DNA from: Myxococcus flavus
GTDB taxonomy: Bacteria > Myxococcota > Myxococcia > Myxococcales > Myxococcaceae
Length of the DNA stretch: 64,000 nt
Direction of reading: 5' to 3'
Assembly: GCF_050038885.1 (NCBI RefSeq)
Contig: NZ_CP143624.1
Coordinates: 186,001 to 250,000, forward strand
In this document: piece after piece, positions 25,684 to 34,301 of the stretch
Position numbering within the stretch: position 1 is the first letter of the stretch
Layout of the letters: every line of letters begins with the position of its first letter
Notes under the pieces: generated by a model
What the model was told of the DNA's origin: nothing
The model's database searches: none
What the model saw: only the letters and a program-made list of their open reading frames with translations
Position numbers and translations under genes: made by a program

Positions 25684-25993
25684 GAGCTGCGCGCCGCACC
25701 CTACAGGGCCTGTCCCACCTCCGGCAAAGGCCTCGTGCGCCCCCCCCGCTCCCCTTCTTTGCCGGAGGGGCTCCAGGCGGGCCGGGCATCCGGCCTTCCC
25801 GCCTGGCGACGCCCTGGCGCCTCCCGGCGGCCCCTGGGGATGCGCCAACCCCTGGAGAGCGTTGAAGAATCTAGGGCCCTGGGTCGGATTCGCCGCCGTG
25901 GCGGCCGCTGCCGGGGCCCGGCTCTTCACTGTTCGACGGACGGGATGTGCTCCACCGTCGCATCCCGCCTGCCCCTGTTATAAAGCGCCCCCC
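25684..25993. other. ffh upstream region with 12-bp inverted repeat
   Basis: A 310-bp non-coding region. It contains a perfect 12-bp inverted repeat with a 27-base C-rich loop (CCTCCGGCAAAG 25718-25729, CTTTGCCGGAGG 25757-25768) and the ffh -10-like sequence near its right end. No RNA gene other than the adjoining tRNA fragment was recognised. Confidence 0.4.
25979..25984 (+). promoter_or_regulatory. TATAAA -10-like box just before ffh
   Basis: TATAAA lies only nine bases before the ffh ATG, in very GC-rich surroundings. No -35 match and no Shine-Dalgarno sequence are seen. If used, transcription would start at or next to the ATG, giving a leaderless ffh mRNA. Confidence 0.3.
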
Positions 25994-27640
25994 ATGCTCG
26001 AGACTGTTACCAAGGGCTTCCGCGCCGCCAAGAACCGCCTCGCCGGCAAGAGCGAGCTCACCCCGGAGCTGGTCGACGAGTCGCTGCGCGACATCCGCGT
26101 CTCCCTGCTCGAGGCCGACGTGGCCTTCGACGTGGTGAAGAAGTTTGTCGCCCGCGTCCGCGAGAAGTCCGTGGGTGAGATGGTCCAGACGACCATCACC
26201 GACAAGGCTGGCCAGAAGCGCAAGGTCAGCCCGATGGACCACTTCATCAAGATCTGCCACGACGAGCTGGAGGCCCTCATGGGGCCCGTCGACACCAGCT
26301 TGAAGCTGAAGCCCAAGGGCCAGCTGTCCGGCATCATGATGGTGGGCCTCCAGGGCTCCGGTAAGACGACGACGACGGGCAAGCTCGCCAGCCGGCTCCT
26401 CCAGGAGGGACGCAAGCCCCTGCTCGTCGCCGCCGACATCTACCGCCCCGCCGCCGTGGACCAGCTCAAGGTCCTGGGCGAGCGCCTCAAGGTCCCCGTC
26501 TACCACGAGCCCGGCGTCCAGCCGCCCGAGCTCGCCAAGCGTGGCTACGCCGCCGCCCGCGAGCAGAAGTGCGACGTGGTACTCATCGACACCGCCGGCC
26601 GGCTCGCCATCGACGAGGCGCTGATGGCGGAGCTGGAGGCCATCAAGGGCAACGTCCAGCCGGACAACATCCTGCTGGTGTGTGACGCGATGATTGGCCA
26701 GGACTCCGTGCGCACGGCGGCGGAGTTCGACCGGCGGCTGACGCTGGACGGCTTCATCCTCACCAAGCTGGACGGTGACGCCCGCGGCGGCGCGGCGCTG
26801 TCCATCAAGGAAGTGACGGGCAAGCCCATCAAGTTCCTCGGCATGGGCGAGTCGATGGACAAGCTCGAGGAGTTCCGCCCGGCCGGCCTCGCGGGCCGCA
26901 TCCTCGGGTTCGGCGACATCGTCGGCCTGATGAAGGACTTCGAGAAGGTCGTCGACGAGAAGAAAGCCGAGGAGGATGCGAAGAAGCTCCTCTCCGGCCA
27001 GTTCACGATGAAGGACTTCGTCGAGCAGATCCGCATGGTCCGGAAGATGGGACCGCTCAAGGACCTGCTGGAGAAGTTCCCCCTCTTCGGCGACCTCACC
27101 GAGCACCTCAACCCGGACGAGAAGGAGCTCACGAAGATCGAGTCGATGTACGACTCGATGACGGCGAAGGAGCGCCTGCGGCCGGACACCATCAACAACA
27201 GCCGCATCCAGCGCATCGCCAAGGGCAGCGGCCGCAAGGTCGAAGAGGTCAAGGAGCTGCTCCAGAAGTTCGGGATGATGCAGCAGGTGATGGGCACCAT
27301 CGGGCAGAACCCGGGCCTGCTGGGCCGCATCCCGGGCTTCAAGCAGCTCGGTCAGCTGTCGCAGATGAAGAACATGGACCTCTCCAGCATGTTCGGCGGC
27401 GACCCGAAGATGATGGAGAAGATGATGAGCGGCGGCATCCCGGGCATGGGCATGCCGATGCAGATGCCGCAGATTGCGCCCGGCTACACGCCGCCCATGG
27501 GCCAGGCCGCCATGGCCAAGGCGCGGTTGATGGGCTACGCCCCGCCCTCCGCCGCCGGCAAGAGCGAGGACCGCGACGCCATCAAGGAGCGCCGCAAGCG
27601 GGAGAAGGAAAACAAGAAGAAGAACCGGAAGAAGAAGTAG
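25994..27640 (+). CDS. ffh: Signal recognition particle GTPase Ffh
   Basis: A 548-residue SRP54 homologue that binds 4.5S RNA and signal sequences and delivers ribosomes to FtsY at the membrane. The start MLETVTKGFRAAKNRLAG matches the canonical N-domain. GTPase motifs: GLQGSGKTTTTGKL (about 117-130), DTAGRLAIDE (about 199) and TKLDGDARGG (about 257). The C-terminal M domain contains the RNA-binding SRIQRIAKGSGR-type motif and a Met-rich stretch (MMEKMMSGGIPGMGMPMQM). It is about 100 residues longer than E. coli Ffh (about 450), with a Lys/Arg-rich tail. No Shine-Dalgarno is visible. A strong terminator follows at once, so ffh is not co-transcribed with rpsP-rimM-trmD as in many bacteria. Confidence 0.98.
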   Translation: MLETVTKGFRAAKNRLAGKSELTPELVDESLRDIRVSLLEADVAFDVVKKFVARVREKSVGEMVQTTITDKAGQKRKVSPMDHFIKICHDELEALMGPVDTSLKLKPKGQLSGIMMVGLQGSGKTTTTGKLASRLLQEGRKPLLVAADIYRPAAVDQLKVLGERLKVPVYHEPGVQPPELAKRGYAAAREQKCDVVLIDTAGRLAIDEALMAELEAIKGNVQPDNILLVCDAMIGQDSVRTAAEFDRRLTLDGFILTKLDGDARGGAALSIKEVTGKPIKFLGMGESMDKLEEFRPAGLAGRILGFGDIVGLMKDFEKVVDEKKAEEDAKKLLSGQFTMKDFVEQIRMVRKMGPLKDLLEKFPLFGDLTEHLNPDEKELTKIESMYDSMTAKERLRPDTINNSRIQRIAKGSGRKVEEVKELLQKFGMMQQVMGTIGQNPGLLGRIPGFKQLGQLSQMKNMDLSSMFGGDPKMMEKMMSGGIPGMGMPMQMPQIAPGYTPPMGQAAMAKARLMGYAPPSAAGKSEDRDAIKERRKREKENKKKNRKKK

Positions 27641-27662
27641 GCCGCTCGCGCCCCCGGTGCCC

Positions 27663-27701
27663 ACGCCCGCCTCCCCGCATCCGTGCTGGGAGTGCGGGCG
27701 T
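27663..27701 (+). terminator. Terminator of ffh
   Basis: A long hairpin 22 bases after the ffh stop: outer stem ACGCCCGC/GCGGGCGT (8 bp), inner stems CTCCC/GGGAG and GCA/TGC, followed by TCGTGTTT. It fits a rho-independent terminator. Confidence 0.7.
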
Positions 27702-27875
27702 TCGTGTTTCGGCACCAACGTCCAGCTTGGTGGACGCCTATCTCGCGGAGGTTACGGAGAGGCGCGCTCCCTGCGCGACTTGCGCACGGCGCACTCGCAG
27801 AGGCACAAGGAGAGCGCCGCAGCAGGCAATGCGCGGTCCGTTCCTCAAGTGTCCATGCACGGAACGGTTCTTGCG

Positions 27876-29234
27876 ATGCGCACGAGCATGCACTACCCGC
27901 GACTCTTTCTTCCTTTGTTGTTCGTCCTCTACGCAGGCACGGCCTGCATCAATGTCCCAGATGTGGAGCCGCCCCCTGCCGGAGCCGATGCCGGCTCGAC
28001 GGTCGATGCCGGGTCCGAGGAGCCTCGCCCGCTCACGCTGCTCAGTACGCTTCCTGTAGGTGGCTCGACGCAGGTCGCCGTCGACACGCAGTTCGTGCTC
28101 ACCTTTTCGACCCCCCTTGATACGGGGTCCCTGAGGCTGGAGGTGACGCCGTCGGTGACGCTAGGCCCCATCGAGTGGGGCGATCGCGGAACAATCGCGA
28201 CGCTGCGTCCATCCGCTGCCCTGGCGCAGAACACGACCTATACTGTCACTGTTGATGCAGAGGGCCTCTCGGGCCAGTCGCTGACCGGAACCCGTTCGTT
28301 CTCGTTCAGCACCACGGGCCCTGCTCCAGACACCACGCCGCCCACCATCCTCAACACGACGCCGGGCCATGCCTCCATCGGTGTCCCACGAGATGCCCTC
28401 ATTGAGGTTCTCTTCTCAGAGCCCATGGACACGGCCTCGGTTCAAACGGCCTTCGCCATCACTTCGCCCGCGGGCCTCAACTCCGGCAGCTTTTCGTGGA
28501 ACGAGGCGGAGACGGTGATGACCTACGCGCTTCCGTCGATGGCTGCCTACGGAACCGACGTGATTTGGCAAATTTCCACGTCAGCCAAGGACAAGGCAGG
28601 CAACAACTTGTCAGAGGCTAGTCACCGCGAGTTCAGAATCGTCCGCCAAGCCTCAATGACGATGCCCATCGTTTACTCGATGAGTGGAACCATCACGGAA
28701 GACACGCCGGATCGCCATTACCGATCATTCAATACATACGAGCTTGAGCGCATAGGAGACAACAGCGCCCATCAAAGCAGCCGGCTTTTCTTGGGATTCA
28801 AGCTTGATGCATTGCCTTCGGAACTCGTCCGAATCAATCAGTCTACAGTCAGGTGGTGGCTCGGTGGCCAACTGGGCCAGCCATTCGAAAAGCTTGGGCC
28901 ACTCCTGATGGAACCAGTAGAGGTGGGCGAATCTCTACCACAGTCGAACGCAGAGGAAAGTAGAAACCCTGTGCTCACCGCAGCCTACAACGCGCAGCCA
29001 TTGGCCTCCGGCCTTACGATCACCGCAGCAGACACTGGGGAACCGGGACAGTTCGACGTTACGTCGTATGTGATACAAGACTGGGGAAACAGGGTTGAAC
29101 GAAACTACAGATCTCAGTTTCGCCTCCGATTCACCCTCGGAAGCAATAATGATGGGGTCACTGACGAATTGCGCTCGAGTCCAAACAGGCATCCGGCACT
29201 AGCCGAGCTTGAAGTCGTCTACGAGTATCCTTGA
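27876..29234 (+). CDS. Lipoprotein with two Ig-like (Big_5-type) domains
   Basis: A secreted lipoprotein of 452 residues if started at ATG 27876 (GGAACGG upstream). ATG 27855 and ATG 27888 are alternatives. The signal peptide LFLPLLFVLYAGTAC gives the lipidated Cys. It is followed by a Pro/Asp/Gly linker and two tandem beta-sandwich domains, each opening in the Big_5 style (LLSTLPVGGSTQVAVDTQFV; ILNTTPGHASIGVPRDALI). The remaining 200 residues include DVTSYVIQDWGNR, like DNRLRE-type or carbohydrate-binding surface domains. Base composition drops clearly in the 3' half (more A/T than its neighbours), suggesting recent acquisition. The function is unknown; it probably sits on the outer membrane. 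Confidence 0.8.
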   Translation: MRTSMHYPRLFLPLLFVLYAGTACINVPDVEPPPAGADAGSTVDAGSEEPRPLTLLSTLPVGGSTQVAVDTQFVLTFSTPLDTGSLRLEVTPSVTLGPIEWGDRGTIATLRPSAALAQNTTYTVTVDAEGLSGQSLTGTRSFSFSTTGPAPDTTPPTILNTTPGHASIGVPRDALIEVLFSEPMDTASVQTAFAITSPAGLNSGSFSWNEAETVMTYALPSMAAYGTDVIWQISTSAKDKAGNNLSEASHREFRIVRQASMTMPIVYSMSGTITEDTPDRHYRSFNTYELERIGDNSAHQSSRLFLGFKLDALPSELVRINQSTVRWWLGGQLGQPFEKLGPLLMEPVEVGESLPQSNAEESRNPVLTAAYNAQPLASGLTITAADTGEPGQFDVTSYVIQDWGNRVERNYRSQFRLRFTLGSNNDGVTDELRSSPNRHPALAELEVVYEYP

Positions 29235-29295
29235 ACTGCTGAGCGAGACGAGCCGTTCAATGGTCGGCTCGTCCTCGCGGTGCCCATTGGAGCTT

Positions 29296-30396
29296 CTACT
29301 CCTGTCGCTTGGGAACCACGAGGCCCTGACTCAGGCGCTTGAGCACCCGCTGCTTCTGCCGCCGCTTATAGGCCTCGTGAGCATTGTCCCCTAGCTCGTT
29401 GAGCCGAGCCGTTTCCTCGTCGACAATCTGGAACTCCACCAGCGTAATAATGATTCTTCCCTTTCGCTGGCGGTGGTCCGAGTCAGGCGGAGGGAGATAC
29501 GCATCCATGCGTACAGGCATATCGACAACAAAGTTGAGCGCGCGATACGTATTTCCCGAGAAGGCATTGCCACCATTTCCCTCGCGATCTTCGAAGTCGC
29601 GGTCGAGATGGAGTCTCGAAGTGAACTGCTCGAAGTGAGGGTTCTCGGAGAGCACCATCTTGAATGGCAGTAGCGTATTCTCGGTCTGGCCTGGCACCAC
29701 GAGATGGAAGGGGAACAGTCGCTGTGTGAGGTAATAGAGAACCGGCAGTAAGTCCTCGCGCTTGCGCGTTACGACCCTGAACCGGGTCCGGTCGTACACT
29801 TGAGCCGCGACGGTTTCCTTCTTCGCCAGGAGCTTGGTGACCAACGAATCCTGCGTCTTGATCGAATGGGCGAATTCGACGACAGGAAGCCCCTTCGCTT
29901 GCATTTCCGAGGCAACCGCCAGGACTTTCGCGGTCACCATCTCTCCGAGTTCCGCCTCGGATACCGCCAGGCGAAAGAGCAAATCCCGTCCTTCAATATG
30001 CTGGATGACGTGCATGACCTTCAGCACCACACACGCAATCCTGCGATGACGGGGAGCCCCCTTCACACCAGCCGCATAGAGAAACAGGTCATGAATCTCC
30101 GCAGGACGGGCGACCGCATCCGCGACACGGTAGTTGAACGTCTTGCGCAGGTATTCGACAGCTTCGGACAACACGCCCCGAGCCCACTCCTCATCGTACG
30201 GGCGAGATAGGTCCAACTGAAGCAGACGAAGGAAGTTGTCGACCTCCTCGCGCGTCTGGAAGTGCATCCTCCGCCAGTCGATGACCGACCCACCTCGGAG
30301 GATAAGCCGAATGCGCTCAAGCTCGCGCAGCCCCATCCGCTCCACCGGACAGATGGGGATGTCGGGCAAGACTGGAGCAAGGGAGGGGGGCTTCAC
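29296..30396 (-). CDS. TIGR04552-like family protein, RelA/SpoT-like fold
   Basis: A 366-residue cytoplasmic protein from GTG 30396, with AGGAAG seven bases upstream. The N-terminal half is helical. The C-terminal half (about 190-335) recalls a RelA/SpoT synthetase fold: SIKTQDSLVTKLLAKK, then QVYDRTRFRVVTRKREDL, a pattern like the synthetase R..KS..S and D..G.R segments, and a last strand RIIITLVEFQIVDEET with its acidic residue. I associate this with the deltaproteobacterial TIGR04552 family. Whether it makes an alarmone is unknown; several canonical residues cannot be confirmed by eye. It is convergent with the lipoprotein gene, with only 61 bp between their stops. Confidence 0.65.
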   Translation of the reverse strand: MKPPSLAPVLPDIPICPVERMGLRELERIRLILRGGSVIDWRRMHFQTREEVDNFLRLLQLDLSRPYDEEWARGVLSEAVEYLRKTFNYRVADAVARPAEIHDLFLYAAGVKGAPRHRRIACVVLKVMHVIQHIEGRDLLFRLAVSEAELGEMVTAKVLAVASEMQAKGLPVVEFAHSIKTQDSLVTKLLAKKETVAAQVYDRTRFRVVTRKREDLLPVLYYLTQRLFPFHLVVPGQTENTLLPFKMVLSENPHFEQFTSRLHLDRDFEDREGNGGNAFSGNTYRALNFVVDMPVRMDAYLPPPDSDHRQRKGRIIITLVEFQIVDEETARLNELGDNAHEAYKRRQKQRVLKRLSQGLVVPKRQE

Positions 30397-30447
30397 ACTC
30401 AGCTTCCTAGCCGAGCCCCCCCATATGGGGAAGCCCTCAAAAGCAAA

Positions 30448-30473
30448 GGGGCCTCTCCATAAAGAGAGGCCCC
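30448..30473 (-). terminator. Terminator of the MORN-protein gene
   Basis: A perfect 10-bp stem, GGGGCCTCTC/GAGAGGCCCC, with a 6-base loop. Reading leftward it is followed by TTTGCTTTT, and on the other strand by TCTTATT, so it may be bidirectional. It lies 25 bases past the stop at 30498. Confidence 0.85.
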
Positions 30474-30497
30474 TCTTATTGCAACGAAGTGCCCTAC

Positions 30498-30980
30498 CTA
30501 CTGGGCAGAGACAAGGCGGTTGTTGTCGTACCGCACCTGGCTGACGACCTGACCATCCTGAGACAGCTCCTGCGTCAGGCCGTGCTTCCTGCTGTTCTTG
30601 TACTCTTCAACAAGGTGCGGCTTGCCATTGGGGAAGTACGTGATGCGCTTGCCATCCCAGGCCCCATCCTTGAACTCAGTGGTTCCCCACTTGGTGCCGG
30701 CGGCGTCAAAGAACGTCCAGACACCAACCTTCAATCCGTTCTCGAACTGCCCCTGCGTCGCCTTCACCCCATTCGGGTGGTACTCGACGTAATCGCCATG
30801 CGCGATCTGAGTACCGTGCTTTGCATCGAACTTCGTGCAGGAAAGGCCTTCGGCCTTTGAACCGGACTGCTTCGTTCCGGCAGGGCAGTTCAACTTCACT
30901 GCAGCGTCCTTGGCCATCGCCGTCGGGGCAGCCAAAGCCAGCCCGAGGGTCATCGTCCGAATCAGCTTGGTGTACCGCAT
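30498..30980 (-). CDS. Secreted MORN-repeat (YwqK-like) protein
   Basis: A 160-residue protein from ATG 30980, with GGAGAGATC directly upstream. An N-terminal signal peptide (MTLGLALAAPTAMA) is followed by two Cys residues. At least three MORN-like repeats then appear: GDYVEYHPNGVKATQGQF, GVWTFFDAAGTKWGTTEF and GKRITYFPNGKPHLVEEY. Such repeats occur in the so-called YwqK antitoxin family, but the signal peptide argues for an envelope role, and no toxin partner is next to it. It is monocistronic with its own terminator. Confidence 0.82.
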   Translation of the reverse strand: MRYTKLIRTMTLGLALAAPTAMAKDAAVKLNCPAGTKQSGSKAEGLSCTKFDAKHGTQIAHGDYVEYHPNGVKATQGQFENGLKVGVWTFFDAAGTKWGTTEFKDGAWDGKRITYFPNGKPHLVEEYKNSRKHGLTQELSQDGQVVSQVRYDNNRLVSAQ

Positions 30981-31009
30981 GATCTCTCCTTATCAAGACG
31001 CCGAACTGT

Positions 31010-31040
31010 TTGCGCCCCATCGTGAAACGGTCGGGCGCAA
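31010..31040 (-). repeat. 8-bp inverted repeat between two secreted-protein genes
   Basis: TTGCGCCC (31010-31017) and GGGCGCAA (31033-31040) form an 8-bp stem with a 15-base loop, 83 bases past the stop of the cysteine-rich lipoprotein gene and 30 bases before the MORN gene. It could be a weak terminator or a regulator site; there is no T-run. Confidence 0.3.
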
Positions 31041-31123
31041 TGAAGATTCACCGAGCCCTTGCGTTAGCAGTGCAGCGACATCCCACACCCCAACCAAGGC
31101 TCCAGGGCCGCATCAACCCAGTC

Positions 31124-32035
31124 CTAGTAGTTCGACCGGTAGCAGAAGAAATTGCCGTCCGCGAAGTGATACCCGGTCAAGGTCGTGGTGCTGTCCGCCG
31201 GAACGCAAAGGTTGACGATAATGTCGGCGTGATCACCGTTCGCCGAGACAACATAGTCATCCTGTCCGTTACTCACGACCGGGCTGATACGAGTTCCGTC
31301 CGTCAGAACGTAGTAGAAGCCGCCCAGACCTCCGGAGTTCGGAGGGAACGGCGATGAGGGGTCCGTGTACGCAGAAACACGAAGCCGCAGCCGCTGCAGC
31401 CCGGTGCACCAAGAACTAGTGCCCGGCGTCGCACTAACAGTTTCAATGTTGTAGATGATGGGCCCCGTGGTGCCGACATCCGCCTTGTTGGGGTACGCGG
31501 TGTAGTTCTGGCACGTCGGCGCGGGCGGCTCGGAGCAGGTGCCGCTGGAGCAGATGAGACCGTAGTCGCACGTCGACAGGCCCTCGCCGTTGCAGCTGTC
31601 GCCAGGCTCGGGCTCGGTGTCACCCTCCTCGCACTGACCGGTGCTCACGTTGCAGGTCCGGTCGCCGGTGCAGTCCGCGTTGGACGAGCAGGCCGTCACG
31701 CAGACGTTGTCCAGGTTGGAGCAGACCAGGTCGGTGGACTCGGAGTCCGCGCCGCCGTTGCAGAGCGCGTCCGTGGAGCACTGGCAGATCATCGTGTTGG
31801 CGTTGGCGCCCGTGCCGCCCACCGGGGCGCAGGTCTTCGCCGTGGAGGGACAGTCCGCACCAGAGTTACAGGTCTGCACGCAGATCTGGGCAGTCGGGTG
31901 ACAGATCTCCGACTCTCCGCACTCGTCATTGCTGGTGCACGCGCCCGGAGACGTCGAGTCGTCACCGCAACCAGCCATGAGACCGCTCATTGCGCCCAGC
32001 GCAGTGAGCACCCACATCATCTTGCGAAGCTGCAT
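31124..32035 (-). CDS. Cysteine-rich lipoprotein
   Basis: A 303-residue lipoprotein. Start ATG 32035 was chosen because AGAGGAAA lies eight bases upstream and the signal peptide begins directly (LTALGAMSGLMAGC, lipobox LMAGC). After the lipid Cys comes about 150 residues with regularly spaced cysteines: CTSNDECGESEICHP, CNSGADCPSTAKTC, CSSNADCTGDRTC. These are repeats of the DCxxxxxC type common in myxobacterial surface lipoproteins. The C-terminal 130 residues form a separate beta-rich domain with few Cys. The function is unknown. It is the gene next to the 3' end of the gliding operon, 238 bp away. Confidence 0.85.
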   Translation of the reverse strand: MQLRKMMWVLTALGAMSGLMAGCGDDSTSPGACTSNDECGESEICHPTAQICVQTCNSGADCPSTAKTCAPVGGTGANANTMICQCSTDALCNGGADSESTDLVCSNLDNVCVTACSSNADCTGDRTCNVSTGQCEEGDTEPEPGDSCNGEGLSTCDYGLICSSGTCSEPPAPTCQNYTAYPNKADVGTTGPIIYNIETVSATPGTSSWCTGLQRLRLRVSAYTDPSSPFPPNSGGLGGFYYVLTDGTRISPVVSNGQDDYVVSANGDHADIIVNLCVPADSTTTLTGYHFADGNFFCYRSNY

Positions 32036-32223
32036 GTTGAGATTTCCTCTTGTTTGGAACGCCGCCCGGGGGGCCTCCGGCCACTGACAACAGGCCCCGA
32101 CATCCATGCGAGCACGTCAGGCTTAGTCCCGCCGATCCGGACGTGTCAACGAGTGTCGACGCCTCCTCGACGGCTGCAGGGCCGGGAAATTCACCCGTCA
32201 CACAAGCCGACAGTTGGAGCGGA

Positions 32224-32253
32224 GCGCATCGCGACGCACATGTCGCGATGCGC
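32224..32253 (-). terminator. Hairpin after gltJ
   Basis: A perfect 12-bp inverted repeat (GCGCATCGCGAC/GTCGCGATGCGC) with a 6-base loop, 20 bases downstream of the gltJ stop. No T-run follows. It is the likely 3' end of the gliding operon transcript. Confidence 0.55.
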
Positions 32254-32273
32254 CCACAGCCGACCCCGCACCT

Positions 32274-34301
32274 TCAGAAGGTGAACGGAAAGTCGATGGG
32301 CTCGCCCTGCCGCTTGTGACGCGGGAAGGTCCAGCTCTTGATGAGCCCCGAGATGCAGCTCGCCATGTAGGTGGAGCGGAACTCATCCGTGCGGCACGAG
32401 ATTCCGGTCGTCTTCCCGCTCGTCTGGATGGTCCACCGCATCACCAGCTTGCCGCTCAACGACGGGTCCTTCTTCTTCTGCTCGTTGACGCACTTGACGA
32501 TGGCCGGCTTGTTCGCGAGCACCACCGCCATGATGTCCGACTGCTGCAGTCGGTCCGGCGTGCCGCCCCCCGGCTCAGGCGGCACGTACGCCGTCGGACG
32601 CGACGCCGTCGGCTTCGACGTCGAGCTCGACTTCTTCGTGCCAAACAGCTCGTCGAAGTCATCGTCCGAGTCACTCGACGACGGCCGCTCGGCGCGGGCA
32701 GACGCGGACCGCGGCTCGGGGTCCTCCCTGCGTGAGGAGGACGACGTCCGGCGGCTGCTGCTGGGCCGCTCCACCTTCGCCACCGCCGTCTCCGCGGGCT
32801 TCGCAGGCTCCGCGGCGGGAGGTGGCGTCGGCGCGGCCGCCACGGCCGTGGGCGCCGTCTCAGGCGGAGGCGTCGCCGGAGCAGCCGCCGTGTTCGCAGG
32901 TGCCGCCGCCCCTTCCGTGGCTGGAGGCGTCGCGGGGCTCGTGGGCGCCTGAGCGGTCGCCGCCGGAGCCGTGTTCGCCGGAGGCGGCGCTGCGGGCGGC
33001 GGCGTTGGCGCGGCCGCTGGCGCCGAGGCAACGACCGGCGGGCTCGCAGGCGCAGCCTCCGTGCCGGAGCCGCCCTTCAGGAAGAGGGCCGCGGCACCAC
33101 CACCCACCACGAGCAGGCCCGCGGCAATGCCCGCGAAGAGCCCCGTCTTGCTCTTTCCGCCACCCTGCCCCGCCCCCGGTGGTGGGTACGCGACCGGATA
33201 GCTCGGCTGCGGTGGATACGGCATCGGCGCCGGCTGCGCGTACTGCGGCGCGGGCGGCTGCCCATATGGCATCGGCGCCGGCTGCGCGTACTGCGGCGCG
33301 GGCGGCTGCCCATATGGCATCGGCGCGGCCATGGCCGGCGCCATCGGAACCTCCGCGCCACGCAGCGATGGCGAGGACACCGGCTCCGGGGGCGGCATGG
33401 GCACATCGAGGAGCCGCGACTGCGACACCGGCTCCTTGCCCAGCGCGGGCGCGGGCGTCGGCGGAGGCTTGGACAGGGCCTCGTTCTCCTCCTTCACCAG
33501 CGAGGCCAGCACACTCGCCGCGGAGGGCTTCCAGCCCACGGGCTCCTCGGACGAGGCGGCGGCAGCCCCCGCCTGCGCGCCCTTGCCCGCACTGAACGCG
33601 GACTGCACCGGACCGGCGGACACCGTGGGCGTCGAACCGGACACGGGCTCGGGCGCGACGATGACCGGCTTGGAGGGCCGAGGCGCCAGCACCGACGCGA
33701 GGTCCGTCGCCTCCGACAGCGGAATCCAGTCGCTGAATCCCGAACGCCAGCACAGGCTGTCCGGGCCGACCTCCCCGCGGTCCCAGAGGTCCTTGACCTT
33801 CTCCACGCCGAAGGGGCCGACCTGCTTCTCGTCGATGGCCACGTACCACTCGTGCGCGGCCGCGTTGGGCTTCGCCTCTTCCTTGTCCGGCTCGGCCTCG
33901 GCCTCGGCCAGCTTGCGCACGTTCTCCGCGGACGCCTCACGCGCCGCGGCCTCGTTCGCCGCCTCCGTGGGAATCTTGTGCGTGCCGGAGCTCAGCACCT
34001 GGTCGAAGACGGCGCCAATCTCGTCCTCTTCCACGTCCGTGAACAGACCGCCTTCGGGCGGCGTGCCCAGCGTCGCGGGCATGGTGGCAGCGGCAGCATC
34101 GCTCCCCTTGCTCGCCTCGCTCGTGGCGGAAGTCTCGGAGGGGGAGGACTCGGACGCGGAGTCCTTCGCGGCCGGCGCGCCAGCGGGACGCACGGTGATG
34201 GTGTGGCCGCACTTCTTGCAACGAACCTTGACCCCCTTGGGGCCAATCTTGTCGTCGCTGATCATGTACTGCGCGCGGCAACTGTCGCAGACGAAACGCA
34301 T
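32274..34301 (-). CDS. gltJ: Gliding motility protein GltJ (AgmX)
   Basis: A 675-residue inner-membrane protein of the Agl-Glt focal-adhesion complex. Start ATG 34301 places the N-terminal zinc ribbon at residue 1 (C5, C8, C28, C31). Then follow a GYF-like domain (about 147-195, EWYVAIDEKQVGPFGVEKV ... SGFSDWIPLSE), a Pro-rich region with two 16-residue repeats (about 325-360), one TM helix (about 380-402, GLFAGIAAGLLVVGGGAAALF), a Pro/Ala-rich periplasmic linker, and the AgmX/PglI C-terminal TonB-like domain (about 585-675). In M. xanthus the cytoplasmic zinc ribbon and GYF parts are reported to engage MglA, AglZ and MglB to switch adhesions on and off. It is the last gene of the cluster, 134 bp after gltI. 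Confidence 0.93.
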   Translation of the reverse strand: MRFVCDSCRAQYMISDDKIGPKGVKVRCKKCGHTITVRPAGAPAAKDSASESSPSETSATSEASKGSDAAAATMPATLGTPPEGGLFTDVEEDEIGAVFDQVLSSGTHKIPTEAANEAAAREASAENVRKLAEAEAEPDKEEAKPNAAAHEWYVAIDEKQVGPFGVEKVKDLWDRGEVGPDSLCWRSGFSDWIPLSEATDLASVLAPRPSKPVIVAPEPVSGSTPTVSAGPVQSAFSAGKGAQAGAAAASSEEPVGWKPSAASVLASLVKEENEALSKPPPTPAPALGKEPVSQSRLLDVPMPPPEPVSSPSLRGAEVPMAPAMAAPMPYGQPPAPQYAQPAPMPYGQPPAPQYAQPAPMPYPPQPSYPVAYPPPGAGQGGGKSKTGLFAGIAAGLLVVGGGAAALFLKGGSGTEAAPASPPVVASAPAAAPTPPPAAPPPANTAPAATAQAPTSPATPPATEGAAAPANTAAAPATPPPETAPTAVAAAPTPPPAAEPAKPAETAVAKVERPSSSRRTSSSSRREDPEPRSASARAERPSSSDSDDDFDELFGTKKSSSTSKPTASRPTAYVPPEPGGGTPDRLQQSDIMAVVLANKPAIVKCVNEQKKKDPSLSGKLVMRWTIQTSGKTTGISCRTDEFRSTYMASCISGLIKSWTFPRHKRQGEPIDFPFTF
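33220..33326 (-). repeat. 48-bp tandem repeat inside gltJ
   Basis: Two exact 48-bp units (33220-33267 and 33268-33315) plus about 11 bases of a third. Each encodes 16 residues of the kind MPYGQPPAPQYAQPAP in the Pro-rich segment before the TM helix. Exact identity at DNA level implies recent duplication, so copy number may vary between strains. Confidence 0.92.

Noticed and set aside
30498..30980. YwqK-type antitoxin of a toxin-antitoxin pair
   Set aside because: The protein has a signal peptide, and no small toxin gene adjoins it. Only the MORN repeats are shared with that family.
33220..33326. Short regularly repeated units as a possible CRISPR array
   Set aside because: The units are directly adjacent with no spacers and encode in-frame Pro-rich repeats of GltJ.
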